Positions 43,525 to 51,657 of a stretch of DNA of 60,041 nt are shown here, piece by piece. The stretch spans positions 1 through 60,041 of the forward strand of contig CAMDOH010000006.1 of NCBI GenBank assembly GCA_945903605.1, in the 5' to 3' direction. The translations under genes and the position numbers were made by a program. This stretch comes from Akkermansia muciniphila. Its GTDB lineage: Bacteria; Verrucomicrobiota; Verrucomicrobiia; Limisphaerales; UBA1100. Under the pieces are notes generated by a model that saw only the letters and a list, made by a program, of their open reading frames with translations, ran no database searches and had not been told where the DNA came from. Numbering within the stretch: position 1 is the stretch's first letter; every line of letters begins with the position of its first letter.

Positions 43525-45459
43525 ATGTTGACGCTTTCGGAACTCAGTAAAAGTTATGGTGGCCGTACGCTTTTTAGCGAGGTAACGCAGCAGATCAATC
43601 GCACAGATCGGCTCGGGCTTGTCGGTCCCAACGGCGCTGGCAAATCCACGCTCTTCAATCTCATCCTCGGAACGGAGTCGGCCGATGAGGGCGAAATTTC
43701 ATTTCAACGCGGCGTCACTCTCGGCTACCTGCCGCAGGAAAGCGCTCCCGCCGGTAACGAGACCGTTCTGGAATTGGCCGTCGGCATCACTCCGGAGATG
43801 GTCGAATTGCAACGGCGCATGAAAGCGTTCGATGCCGGCCACGACCACGAGTCCGATGATTATCACGAGGTGCTGCAGCGTTTCGTTGAGTTGGGCGGTT
43901 ATCAGCTCGAGCCCAAGGCCAAGCACATTCTGCACGGCCTGAGTTTTCGCGAGACGGATTTCGATCGCCCCGCCAAAGAGATGAGCGGCGGCTGGGTCAT
44001 GCGCGCTTATCTGGCGCGGCTGCTGGTGCAGGAACCGGATTTGCTGATGCTCGACGAACCGACAAACCATCTCGACCTCGATGCGTTGCTCTGGTTTCAG
44101 GATTATCTCGAACACTACCCCGGTGCGATTTTGATGATTTCGCACGATCGCGAGTTTCTCAATCACCTCGTCACCGGCATTGTCGAAATCCGGCGCAGCC
44201 GCGTCTATCGCTGGCAAGGCAACTACGACAATTACCTCATCCAGCGCGCCGCCCACGAACAGCAACAGCTCTCCGCGCACAAAAACGCCCAGAAAAAAAT
44301 CGACCAGCTCCAGGAATTTGCCGATCGCTTCGGCGCCAAAGCCAGCAAAGCCTCACAGGCCCAAAGCAAACGCAAACAGATCGAGCGCATCCGCGAAGAG
44401 ATGGCCGACGCTCCCGAAGGCGCGGAGAAAACCGTTCACTTCCGTTTCCCACAACCGCAGCGCAGCGGCCAGCGCGTCATCCGGCTCGAAGGCGTCCGCC
44501 AAGCCTACGGCACCAATGTCGTTTACGAGAATCTTGATTTCGAGGCGCAGCGCGGCGAGCGCACGGTGCTCGTCGGCCCGAACGGTGCGGGCAAATCCAC
44601 GCTGCTCAAAATTCTTGCCGGCGTTCTTGCGCCCCAAGCCGGCACCCTCGAATTGGGCCACAACGTGAAATCAGGTTACTTCTCGCAATATCGCACAGAA
44701 GTTTTGCAAGCGAGCCGCACGGTGTTTGAAGAGGCGCTCGATACGCCGCAGCGCGTCACCGAACAATCCGTCCGCAACGTCCTCGGTTCATTTCTTTTCC
44801 GTGGCGACGACGTTTACAAAAAAGTCTCCGTGCTCAGTGGTGGCGAAAAGAGCCGGCTGGCTCTTGTGAAGTTTTTGCTCGATCCGCCGAATCTGCTTTT
44901 GATGGACGAGCCGACCACGCATTTGGACATGCCGAGCATCGATGCCCTGCTCGGCGCATTGAAGCAGTTCGAAGGCACTCTCATTTTCATCAGCCACGAC
45001 GTTTATTTCATCCGTGAATTGGCCAATCACGTCACGCACGTCCGCGCGGGCGCACTGGTTCATTATCCCGGCGGCTACCAATACTACCTCGACAAAACCG
45101 CCGCCACCTCCGCACGTGCCGCGCTGACGGCGGGCGCCAATCCCACCCCCGCAAAACCTGCCAGCGAAAAGAAAGAGTCGAAACGCGACAAGCCCGCCCA
45201 CCGCCCATCGTCATCACGCGAACGCCAAGAGCAGCAACAGCGCGTCGCAAAATTTGAGAAGGACATCGCCACTTACGAAAATCAGATCGCCGATATTTCT
45301 GGCGAGTTGGAAAACCCGGAGACGTATCAGAAGGCTGGACGCGCGCAACATCTCAACCGCGAATTGTCCGCCGCTCAAGCTAGCCTCGAGCAAGTGACCG
45401 CTGAATGGGAAGCCGCCGCAAGCAAGCTGCAGACCTCGGGCGCCGCAGCGTCAACGTAG
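43525..45459 (+). CDS. ABC-F family ATPase (ribosome-associated type)
   Basis: This 644-residue soluble protein has two ABC domains and no membrane segments. The first has 'GPNGAGKSTLFNLIL' near 32, 'KEMSGGWVMRAYLARLL' and 'LLMLDEPTNHLDLDALL'. The second has 'GPNGAGKSTLLKILAG' near 352, 'LSGGEKSRLALVKFLL' and 'LLLMDEPTTHLDMPS'. Between them lies the Lys/Gln-rich linker ('NAQKKIDQLQEFADRFGAKA'), and the C-terminus is a basic region plus coiled coil ('KDIATYENQIADISGELENP'), like Uup/YheS. It probably acts on translating ribosomes. ATG 43525 starts 'LTLSELSKSYGG'; the track's upstream start has no homology. It overlaps the convergent DUF1080 gene by nine bases. Confidence 0.92.
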   Translation: MLTLSELSKSYGGRTLFSEVTQQINRTDRLGLVGPNGAGKSTLFNLILGTESADEGEISFQRGVTLGYLPQESAPAGNETVLELAVGITPEMVELQRRMKAFDAGHDHESDDYHEVLQRFVELGGYQLEPKAKHILHGLSFRETDFDRPAKEMSGGWVMRAYLARLLVQEPDLLMLDEPTNHLDLDALLWFQDYLEHYPGAILMISHDREFLNHLVTGIVEIRRSRVYRWQGNYDNYLIQRAAHEQQQLSAHKNAQKKIDQLQEFADRFGAKASKASQAQSKRKQIERIREEMADAPEGAEKTVHFRFPQPQRSGQRVIRLEGVRQAYGTNVVYENLDFEAQRGERTVLVGPNGAGKSTLLKILAGVLAPQAGTLELGHNVKSGYFSQYRTEVLQASRTVFEEALDTPQRVTEQSVRNVLGSFLFRGDDVYKKVSVLSGGEKSRLALVKFLLDPPNLLLMDEPTTHLDMPSIDALLGALKQFEGTLIFISHDVYFIRELANHVTHVRAGALVHYPGGYQYYLDKTAATSARAALTAGANPTPAKPASEKKESKRDKPAHRPSSSRERQEQQQRVAKFEKDIATYENQIADISGELENPETYQKAGRAQHLNRELSAAQASLEQVTAEWEAAASKLQTSGAAAST

Positions 45460-46080
45460 TTCAGTGATCCGGATGTCCTTGTACGACGCTTCGCTTTTTC
45501 CGCCGCCGTGCACTTGCAGGCCGATAAGCCCGTGCTGCGGCAGTTTCTCGTCCGCCTCGGTGTAATCAATCATCTTCACGCCGTTGATCCACGTCTGAAT
45601 GCGCCGGCCTTCGCAGCGGATCTCGTACGTGTTCCACTCACCCTTCTTCACGGCCTTCGCCACGTCCGCCGCGTCGGGCTTGATGAGCACCTTGTTGCGG
45701 CGGGACTCATCGTAGAGAGCGCCCCACCAGCCCTCGCCGATGTCGCACTGATAGCCGACCATTTCGTTGGGCGGATTCTTCGCCGGTTCGCTGCGCACCT
45801 GCACGCCGCCATTCACGAAGCCTTCCGTGCCGATGAGCTTGAACTGAAGTCGAAGAACGAAGTTCGTGTACGGCCGCGTGGTGCGAAGGAATTCGTTGCG
45901 CGGAACTTTGTCCGTCAACGTACCGCCGACGAATGCGCCATCCACAATGCGCCACGTCTTCGCCGTATCACCGACCCAACCGGCGAAAGTCTTGCCGTCG
46001 GAAAGTGCCGTGGATTTTTCCGCCGCCTGTTCCGCTCCCGCCACGCCACTCAATAATAAAGCCAGCCAGAGAGATTTCAT
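45451..46080 (-). CDS. Secreted DUF1080 protein (3-keto-disaccharide hydrolase-like)
   Basis: This 209-residue protein has a short signal peptide (MKSLWLALLLSGVAGAEQA) and a single DUF1080 domain: 'DGKTFAGWVGDTAKTW', 'VLRLQFKLIGTEGFVNGGVQ', 'GYQCDIGEGWWGALYDESRR', 'EWNTYEIRCEGRRIQTWING' and 'GLIGLQVHGGGKSEASYKDI'. The fold is a concanavalin-type sandwich that binds or cleaves glycosides. Unlike the DUF1080 protein at 19.8 kb it has no extra N-terminal domain. It probably works on polysaccharide fragments outside the cytoplasm. It lies 63 bases downstream of copA on the same strand, with no clear functional link. Confidence 0.9.
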   Translation of the reverse strand: MKSLWLALLLSGVAGAEQAAEKSTALSDGKTFAGWVGDTAKTWRIVDGAFVGGTLTDKVPRNEFLRTTRPYTNFVLRLQFKLIGTEGFVNGGVQVRSEPAKNPPNEMVGYQCDIGEGWWGALYDESRRNKVLIKPDAADVAKAVKKGEWNTYEIRCEGRRIQTWINGVKMIDYTEADEKLPQHGLIGLQVHGGGKSEASYKDIRITELR

Positions 46081-46143
46081 GGGGTGTTTCTACCGTCGCG
46101 CGCGATTCATGCCAAGACCGGAAACTGGACTAGCTTCAATCGT

Positions 46144-48396
46144 TCACTCTTTCCAGTTTCGCAGGCGCAGCGCGTTGCCGATGACGACGAGGTCGGAGCA
46201 GGCCATCGTCGCCGCGCAGACGACTGGCGCGAGGAAACCGAGCGCGGCGAGCGGGATCGCCGCGGCGTTGTAAAAGAACGCCCAGAAAAGATTCTGTTTG
46301 ATGACGCGCAGCGTGGCTCGCGCCAGTCCGATGGCTTCGGGAATCGCCTGCACGTCGGAGGTGAGCAGGATGATGTCCGCCGCCTCGCGAGCCACGTCGC
46401 TTGCGCGACTCACGGCGATGCCGAGGTCGGCCTGTTCCAGCGCCGGCGCGTCGTTAATCCCGTCGCCGACGAAAGCCACGCGGTTGCCCCGCGCTTGCAG
46501 ACCGGCTACCAGTTCGGCTTTTCTTTCGGGCCGGATTTGCGCGTGCACATTCGCCTCGGGAATTCCCGCCTCGCGTGCGATGGCCGCTGCAGTCCGTGCG
46601 TTGTCGCCCGTCACCAGATGCACGGCCAGTCCCTGCCGCATCAGGCGCGACACGACTTCGCCTGCGCCTTCCTTCAGCCGGTCGCGCAGGGCGATCAAGC
46701 CCGCGAGTTGCGTTCCCTGCGAAATGCCCAGCAGCGTCGCGCCGCGCTCGCTGTGTTCGTCGATGAAGGCTCGGCCAGCGGCGAGATCCACTTTTGATTC
46801 GGCGAGCCACGCGATGGAACCCAGCCGCCAGATTTCGCCCTCGCAACTGGCCTGCACGCCCGCGCCGCGCCATTCGCGCCAGTCAGAAAATGTGAGCCTC
46901 GCTTCTGCCGCAACTTCGCCGTGGCGAACGAGCGCCTGACTGAGCGGATGCGCCGAAGGTTTTGCCAATTCGGCAGCGACGGATGCGATGGACTGCGCGC
47001 GCTGATTGGCCGGCCGCAATTCTTCGCTGGCTACCACCGTCGGATTGCCTTGGGTGAGTGTGCCCGTTTTGTCAAAAAGCACGGCGTTGATTTTTCCTGC
47101 CTTCTCAAGCGCCATCCCGTCACGGATCAAAATGCCGCGGCGCGCGGCAGCATTCGTGCCGGCCATGATCGCTGCGGGCGTCGCGAGGCCCATCGCGCAC
47201 GGGCAGGCCACGATGAGCACGGCGCACATGTGAACGATGGCAAGCGTGACCGCGCCGAGCGTTTCATCAATCGCTGCTGGCCAGAGAAATTTTGAGAGCG
47301 CGTTGTGCGAAGCGAGTGCTTTGTCGGGCTCCAGCCACCACAATAGTCCAGTGCCAATCGCCACTCCGACAACGATGGGCACAAAGATGTTGCTCACCCG
47401 GTCGCCGAGTCGCTGGATGTTCGCACGGCTCGATTGCGCGCGGCGGACGACGGCAATGATGTGTGCCAGCGCGGTGGCTTCGCCGGTGGCGGTGACGCGC
47501 GCCGTCAACCGGCCATTGGTGTTGGTGGTGCCGCCAAAAAGTTTTGCGCCCGTCGCTTTCTCCACCGGCAACGATTCACCCGTGAGCATCGATTCATCCA
47601 CGGCAGACGCGCCATCAACCACTTCGCAATCGGTCGGCACACGGTCGCCGGGGCGGAGCACGATGCCATCGCCCGCGCGCAGCTCGGCGATGGGCACAAC
47701 GGTTTCAACACCTCCGCCATCGATGCGGCAGGCTGTCTGCGGCGCCAGTTCCATCAGGCCGCGCAAGGCAGCCGTGGCCTTCTGCGAGATCCGCGCTTCA
47801 AGCCAGTGGCCGAGGCTGATGAGCGTGAGGGTCGCCGCGGCTTCCATGAAAAAAAGGTGGCCGCTCGCGCCGGTGAAAAGCTGCCAGACGCTGTAGCCGA
47901 ATGCGGTGGTGGTGCCGAGCGCGACGAGGGTGTCCATGTTCGACGCGCCGACTTTCGCCTGTTGCCACGCGCCGCGATAGAATCGCGCACCGCAAATGAT
48001 CTGCACGATGCCCGCCTGCACGAATGCCAGTTTGTGAAACCATGCCTCGTGACCAAAACCGAGCAGCCATTCGCCGAACATGAGCGGCAGCGTCAGTGCG
48101 CTGCCGAGAATGAGATTCTGTTTCCAGCCGTCGGCGTGGGAATGTTCGTGATTCGCAGCGGCGCGTTGCAATGCGGCTGTGTAACCGGCGCTCTGCACGG
48201 CGCGAATGAGCGCATCATTGTCCGGCGTGTTCCCCGCCGCCCACGTCACCACGGCGCGACCACTGGCGGCGTCCGCTTCCGCGCTGCTCACGCCCGGCAC
48301 CGTTTGCAGCGACTGGCTCACGCGCCGCGCACAATTTGCGCAGGTCATTCCGCTCACGGCGAGAGTCGTGGGAGAAGTTTGCTGCGGCTGGCTCAC
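46144..48396 (-). CDS. copA: Heavy-metal P1B-type ATPase, probably copper export
   Basis: This 750-residue protein has one N-terminal HMA domain ('SGMTCANCARRVSQSL'), eight expected membrane helices, the CPC metal site in 'IVACPCAMGLATPAA', the phosphorylation site 'FDKTGTLTQG' and the hinge 'GDGINDAPALEQA'. This set fits Cu(+) export across the inner membrane. In helix 8 the usual copper MXXSS is changed: the sequence is 'MACSDLVVIGNALRLR', with Asp for the second Ser, so metal choice is less certain. The start is GTG at 48396. It is divergent from the radical SAM gene. No copper regulator or chaperone is adjacent. Confidence 0.9.
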   Translation of the reverse strand: MSQPQQTSPTTLAVSGMTCANCARRVSQSLQTVPGVSSAEADAASGRAVVTWAAGNTPDNDALIRAVQSAGYTAALQRAAANHEHSHADGWKQNLILGSALTLPLMFGEWLLGFGHEAWFHKLAFVQAGIVQIICGARFYRGAWQQAKVGASNMDTLVALGTTTAFGYSVWQLFTGASGHLFFMEAAATLTLISLGHWLEARISQKATAALRGLMELAPQTACRIDGGGVETVVPIAELRAGDGIVLRPGDRVPTDCEVVDGASAVDESMLTGESLPVEKATGAKLFGGTTNTNGRLTARVTATGEATALAHIIAVVRRAQSSRANIQRLGDRVSNIFVPIVVGVAIGTGLLWWLEPDKALASHNALSKFLWPAAIDETLGAVTLAIVHMCAVLIVACPCAMGLATPAAIMAGTNAAARRGILIRDGMALEKAGKINAVLFDKTGTLTQGNPTVVASEELRPANQRAQSIASVAAELAKPSAHPLSQALVRHGEVAAEARLTFSDWREWRGAGVQASCEGEIWRLGSIAWLAESKVDLAAGRAFIDEHSERGATLLGISQGTQLAGLIALRDRLKEGAGEVVSRLMRQGLAVHLVTGDNARTAAAIAREAGIPEANVHAQIRPERKAELVAGLQARGNRVAFVGDGINDAPALEQADLGIAVSRASDVAREAADIILLTSDVQAIPEAIGLARATLRVIKQNLFWAFFYNAAAIPLAALGFLAPVVCAATMACSDLVVIGNALRLRNWKE

Positions 48397-48468
48397 GGCG
48401 GAACGTTAATCGAAATCCACGCACCGAACCACCAAGAAACAGCCGCGCACTCTCTCTCGTCTCCGCAG

Positions 48469-48496
48469 TTGTGTTGCGTGCTCCCGTGATTATAGT
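48469..48496 (+). promoter_or_regulatory. Predicted promoter of the radical SAM gene (leaderless)
   Basis: TTGTGT (48469-48474) and TATAGT (48491-48496) are separated by 16 bases. The ATG follows the -10 box after seven bases, so transcription should start at or next to the start codon. The geometry is the same as at marR. Confidence 0.5.
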
Positions 48497-48503
48497 GCGT
48501 TCC

Positions 48504-49712
48504 ATGTATCTGCGAATGGCCAAGCGGCTTCTTTTGGAAACGGACAAGCGACTGGTCGCCAAGGCCGCCATCAATCTGGGCTGGGGCGGCATGCGTTCGG
48601 TGATGCGTTTCAAGCGCGACCTCAAGCGCGGCGAATATTTCCCTCCGTTCCTCTACATCTCCGTGCTCAATAGTTGCAACCTGCGCTGTCAAGGTTGCTG
48701 GGTGGATGTCGCGGCGAAGTCTGAGAAAATCCCTGCGGAAGATTTGCACCGGCTCATCCGCGAAGCGCGCGAGGCGGGCAACACGTTCTTCGGCATCCTC
48801 GGCGGCGAGCCGTTCATGTACAAAGGACTGCTCGATATTCTCGAACAGCATCCCGATTGTTACTTCCAGATTTTCACCAACGGCCAGTTTATCACCGACG
48901 AACTCGCCGCGCAGATGCGGCGCATGGGAAACGTCACGCCGCTCGTTTCCATCGAAGGCACGGAGATCATCAGCGACCAGCGTCGCGGCAAATCCGATGT
49001 GCTCAGCAAATCCATGGCCGGGCTGCAACGCTGTCTCGACCACAAGCTGCTCACGGGCGTGGCGACGAGTCTTTGCCAGACGAATTTCGATGATCTGCTG
49101 CGCGAGGAATGGCTCGACCGGCTCATCGAGATGGGCGCGATGTACGCGTGGTATCACACCTACCGGCCCGTCGGTCCGCAGCCGAACGAGCAGCTTTGCC
49201 TCACGCCCGCGCAGCAACTCAAGACGCGCAAATTCGTCGTCGAGATGCGCGTCAAAAAACCGATCGTCCTCATCGATGCCTATTATCAGCACGATGGTCA
49301 GGCGCTCTGTCCGCTGGCCACCGGCATCAGCCATCACATCAGTCCGTGGGGCGACATCGAGCCGTGCCCGATCATCCAGTTCGCGAAGGAGAACATTCGC
49401 GACAAGCGCCACATCCGCGATGTGTTCACGCAGTCGGCGTACCTGAAAGATTTCCGCGAGACGATTTCCAGCACCACCCGCGGCTGCGTGATGCTCGAGA
49501 GGCCGGACTTGGTGAAGCAGATTGTGGAGCGTCACGGCGCCGTCGATGGCACCGCGCGCAAGACGGCGATGGTTGAGCTCGAAGCGATGCGCCCGCGCCC
49601 TTCGCAATGGAATCAGGTCGAAGAAGTCCCCGAGAAAAGCCTCGCCTATCGCCTCGCCAAGAAATGGTTCTTCCAGGATTTCGGCGCGTACTCGCCACTG
49701 AAGAAAGTTTGA
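48504..49712 (+). CDS. Radical SAM protein with SPASM-like C-terminus
   Basis: This 402-residue protein has the CX3CX2C cluster motif in 'NSCNLRCQGCWVD' near residue 55, 'FFGILGGEPFMY' (GGE) near 93, 'IFTNGQFIT' and 'PLVSIEGTEIISDQRRG'. The C-terminal third has further Cys in 'ALCPLATGISHHISPWGDIE' then PCPII and 'TTRGCVM', which may bind an extra cluster. It is followed 12 bases downstream by a family-2 glycosyltransferase of the kind named rSAM/selenodomain-associated, so the two probably act together, but the product is unknown. ATG 48504 fits the predicted promoter; the track's upstream start overlaps copA. Confidence 0.9.
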   Translation: MYLRMAKRLLLETDKRLVAKAAINLGWGGMRSVMRFKRDLKRGEYFPPFLYISVLNSCNLRCQGCWVDVAAKSEKIPAEDLHRLIREAREAGNTFFGILGGEPFMYKGLLDILEQHPDCYFQIFTNGQFITDELAAQMRRMGNVTPLVSIEGTEIISDQRRGKSDVLSKSMAGLQRCLDHKLLTGVATSLCQTNFDDLLREEWLDRLIEMGAMYAWYHTYRPVGPQPNEQLCLTPAQQLKTRKFVVEMRVKKPIVLIDAYYQHDGQALCPLATGISHHISPWGDIEPCPIIQFAKENIRDKRHIRDVFTQSAYLKDFRETISSTTRGCVMLERPDLVKQIVERHGAVDGTARKTAMVELEAMRPRPSQWNQVEEVPEKSLAYRLAKKWFFQDFGAYSPLKKV

Positions 49713-49724
49713 ACGTTGCTGCGG

Positions 49725-50414
49725 ATGAAAGTGCCGCAGTCCATTTCCGTCGTCATCCCCGCGCTCAATGAGGCGGCGGAGATTTCTGAAACCCTCTTGC
49801 GCGCCCGCGCTGTGCCGGAGGTCTGCGAAATCATTCTCGTCGATGGCGGCAGTGCGGATGCCACGCGCGACCTCGCCGCCGCGCACGGCTGCATCGTGCT
49901 TCCCTGCGAACCGGGCCGAGGCCGCCAACTCCGACTCGGCGCGCAACAGGCGCGAGGCGATGTGGTGCTGCTGCTTCACGCCGATACGTGGCTGCCGCCG
50001 GAAGCCGGCCGCGCCGCGCTCGAATGCTTCACCGACACGCGAGTGGTCGCAGGCGGATTTTACAAACGTTTCCGTGATCCCCATCCGCTCATGCGCGGTT
50101 CACGCGCGCGCTGCTGGCTGCGCTGGTTTTTCTTTTCCCGCATGCTGGGCGATCAGGCGATGTTCATCCGGCGCGATGTGCTGGAAGCAATCGGCGGTGT
50201 GCCGGACGTGCCGCTCATGGAGGAATACGAGCTGCTCAAACACCTGCTCCCGCGGGGTCGCGTTGCGCTCGCGAGGAGCGTCGTCCGCACGAGCGCACGG
50301 CGTTTCCACGAGCGCGGCGTGCTGCGCACTTACTGGCGGATGGGCATCGTGACGGCGCGTTATTTCCTCGGCGCTTCGCCCGATGAATTGCGGCGCGCTT
50401 ACGAGAGACGGTAA
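49725..50414 (+). CDS. Family 2 glycosyltransferase (TIGR04283-like)
   Basis: This 229-residue GT-A protein has 'ISVVIPALNEAAEISETL' at the N-terminus, 'EIILVDGGSADATRDLA' and the metal-binding 'VVLLLHADTWLPP' (HAD in place of DXD). The C-terminal half has 'GDQAMFIRRDVLEAIGGVPD' then 'LMEEYELLKHL', typical of transferase 2 of the rSAM/selenodomain group. It probably transfers a sugar to a lipid or small acceptor. ATG 49725 is preferred to TTG 49716. It lies 12 bases after the radical SAM gene and 48 bases before the dihydrouridine synthase gene. Confidence 0.87.
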   Translation: MKVPQSISVVIPALNEAAEISETLLRARAVPEVCEIILVDGGSADATRDLAAAHGCIVLPCEPGRGRQLRLGAQQARGDVVLLLHADTWLPPEAGRAALECFTDTRVVAGGFYKRFRDPHPLMRGSRARCWLRWFFFSRMLGDQAMFIRRDVLEAIGGVPDVPLMEEYELLKHLLPRGRVALARSVVRTSARRFHERGVLRTYWRMGIVTARYFLGASPDELRRAYERR

Positions 50415-50462
50415 GAGTTTCGCTTTGCCGCGCGCGCGCATTTGCGCGACATTGCCAGCGCC

Positions 50463-51569
50463 ATGTTCCGGCTCGGAAAACTTGAACTGGGTTCGAATCT
50501 GTTTCTCTCGCCACTGGCGGGATACACGAACCTGCCGTTCCGCCTCGTCATCCGCGAGGTCGGCGGCGTGGATCTTTGCACCACCGACCTCGTCAACGCG
50601 CGCTCGCTGCTCGAGAAAAACCGGAAGGCGCTTAAGCTCATCGAATCCAACGAACGCGACCGGCCGCTGGCGGTGCAGCTTTTCGGCAGCGTGCCCGAGG
50701 AGATGCGCGACGCGGCGCTGTATCTGGAATCGCTCGGGGTCGCGTCCATCGACATCAACATGGGCTGCCCCGTGCGCAAGGTCTGCCGCGTGGGCGGCGG
50801 CTCGGCGATGATGACGGAACATGAGAAGACCGCCGCGCTCGTGAAAGGGATGGTGGACGCGCTGAAAATTCCGGTGACGGCGAAGATGCGTCTGGGTTGG
50901 GACGATGAAAATCTCACCGCGCCGGAACTGGCCCGCGTGTTGGAAGGCGTCGGCGTCGCGGCCATTTTCGTTCATGGCCGGACGCGCGCGCAGGGTTTTT
51001 CTGGCGGCGTGAACCTCGCCGGCATTGCCGCCGTGGTGCGGGCGGTGAAAACGATTCCCGTCATCGGCAATGGCGATGTGACGACACCGCAGGCGGCGAA
51101 GATGATGTTCGAGGAAACCGGTTGCGCGGGAGTCTCCATCGGGCGCGGCGCGTTTTACAATCCGTGGATTTTCACTCACACGCGAGAGTTCATCGCGACG
51201 GGCCAATTGCCTTCCGAGCCGCCCTTTGATGAGCGCGTGCGCGTGATGCGGCGGCATCTGGATTTGATGGTCGAGGTTTTCGGCGAGCCGCTCGGCTGCA
51301 CGATGTTTCGCAAGATCGCGCCGTGGTATGCGAAGCGGTTTGGCCCGACAAGCGTGTTCAACAAACGCGTCGTGCAATTGAAGACCCGCGCGGAGTTCGA
51401 GGAAATCCTTGCCGAGTATGGCCTGTGGCGCGCGCAGTTCCTTGATGAGTCCGGCGCATTGTTGCCGCGTTTTCAGCCGCCGCCGATGGTCGCCTCCTTC
51501 GAGCGCGAGCCGGAAGTGGCCCAGCGCGTTTCCATCCCCGTGCCCAAAGGCCCGGTGGAAGTGTGGTGA
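50463..51569 (+). CDS. dus: tRNA-dihydrouridine synthase (DusB-like)
   Basis: This 368-residue FMN enzyme reduces uridine in the tRNA D loop. The barrel motifs are 'FLSPLAGYTNLPFRLVIRE', 'VQLFGSVPEEM', 'IDINMGCPVRKVCR' with the catalytic Cys of GCP near residue 103, 'VTAKMRLGWDD', 'IFVHGRTRAQGFSG', 'IPVIGNGDV' and 'GVSIGRGAFYNPWIF'. The C-terminal helical domain follows. It is somewhat longer than E. coli DusB (321), mainly through a Pro-rich tail. ATG 50463 is chosen because homology begins at 'FRLGKLELGSNLFLSPL'. It is the third gene of a plus-strand group with the radical SAM and glycosyltransferase genes. Confidence 0.92.
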   Translation: MFRLGKLELGSNLFLSPLAGYTNLPFRLVIREVGGVDLCTTDLVNARSLLEKNRKALKLIESNERDRPLAVQLFGSVPEEMRDAALYLESLGVASIDINMGCPVRKVCRVGGGSAMMTEHEKTAALVKGMVDALKIPVTAKMRLGWDDENLTAPELARVLEGVGVAAIFVHGRTRAQGFSGGVNLAGIAAVVRAVKTIPVIGNGDVTTPQAAKMMFEETGCAGVSIGRGAFYNPWIFTHTREFIATGQLPSEPPFDERVRVMRRHLDLMVEVFGEPLGCTMFRKIAPWYAKRFGPTSVFNKRVVQLKTRAEFEEILAEYGLWRAQFLDESGALLPRFQPPPMVASFEREPEVAQRVSIPVPKGPVEVW

Positions 51570-51657
51570 GCACGATTTGCCCACTTGACTTGCGGGGGGT
51601 TTGCTTTTGCAATCGCCCTCCCTCGGCAAAAATGCCGGGCCAAAACTGAACACGACT

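Noticed and set aside
48393-50084. 563-codon ORF on the minus strand
   Set aside because: It lies antisense to the radical SAM and glycosyltransferase genes, which have clear motifs; its own product is Arg/His/Ala-rich with no motif.
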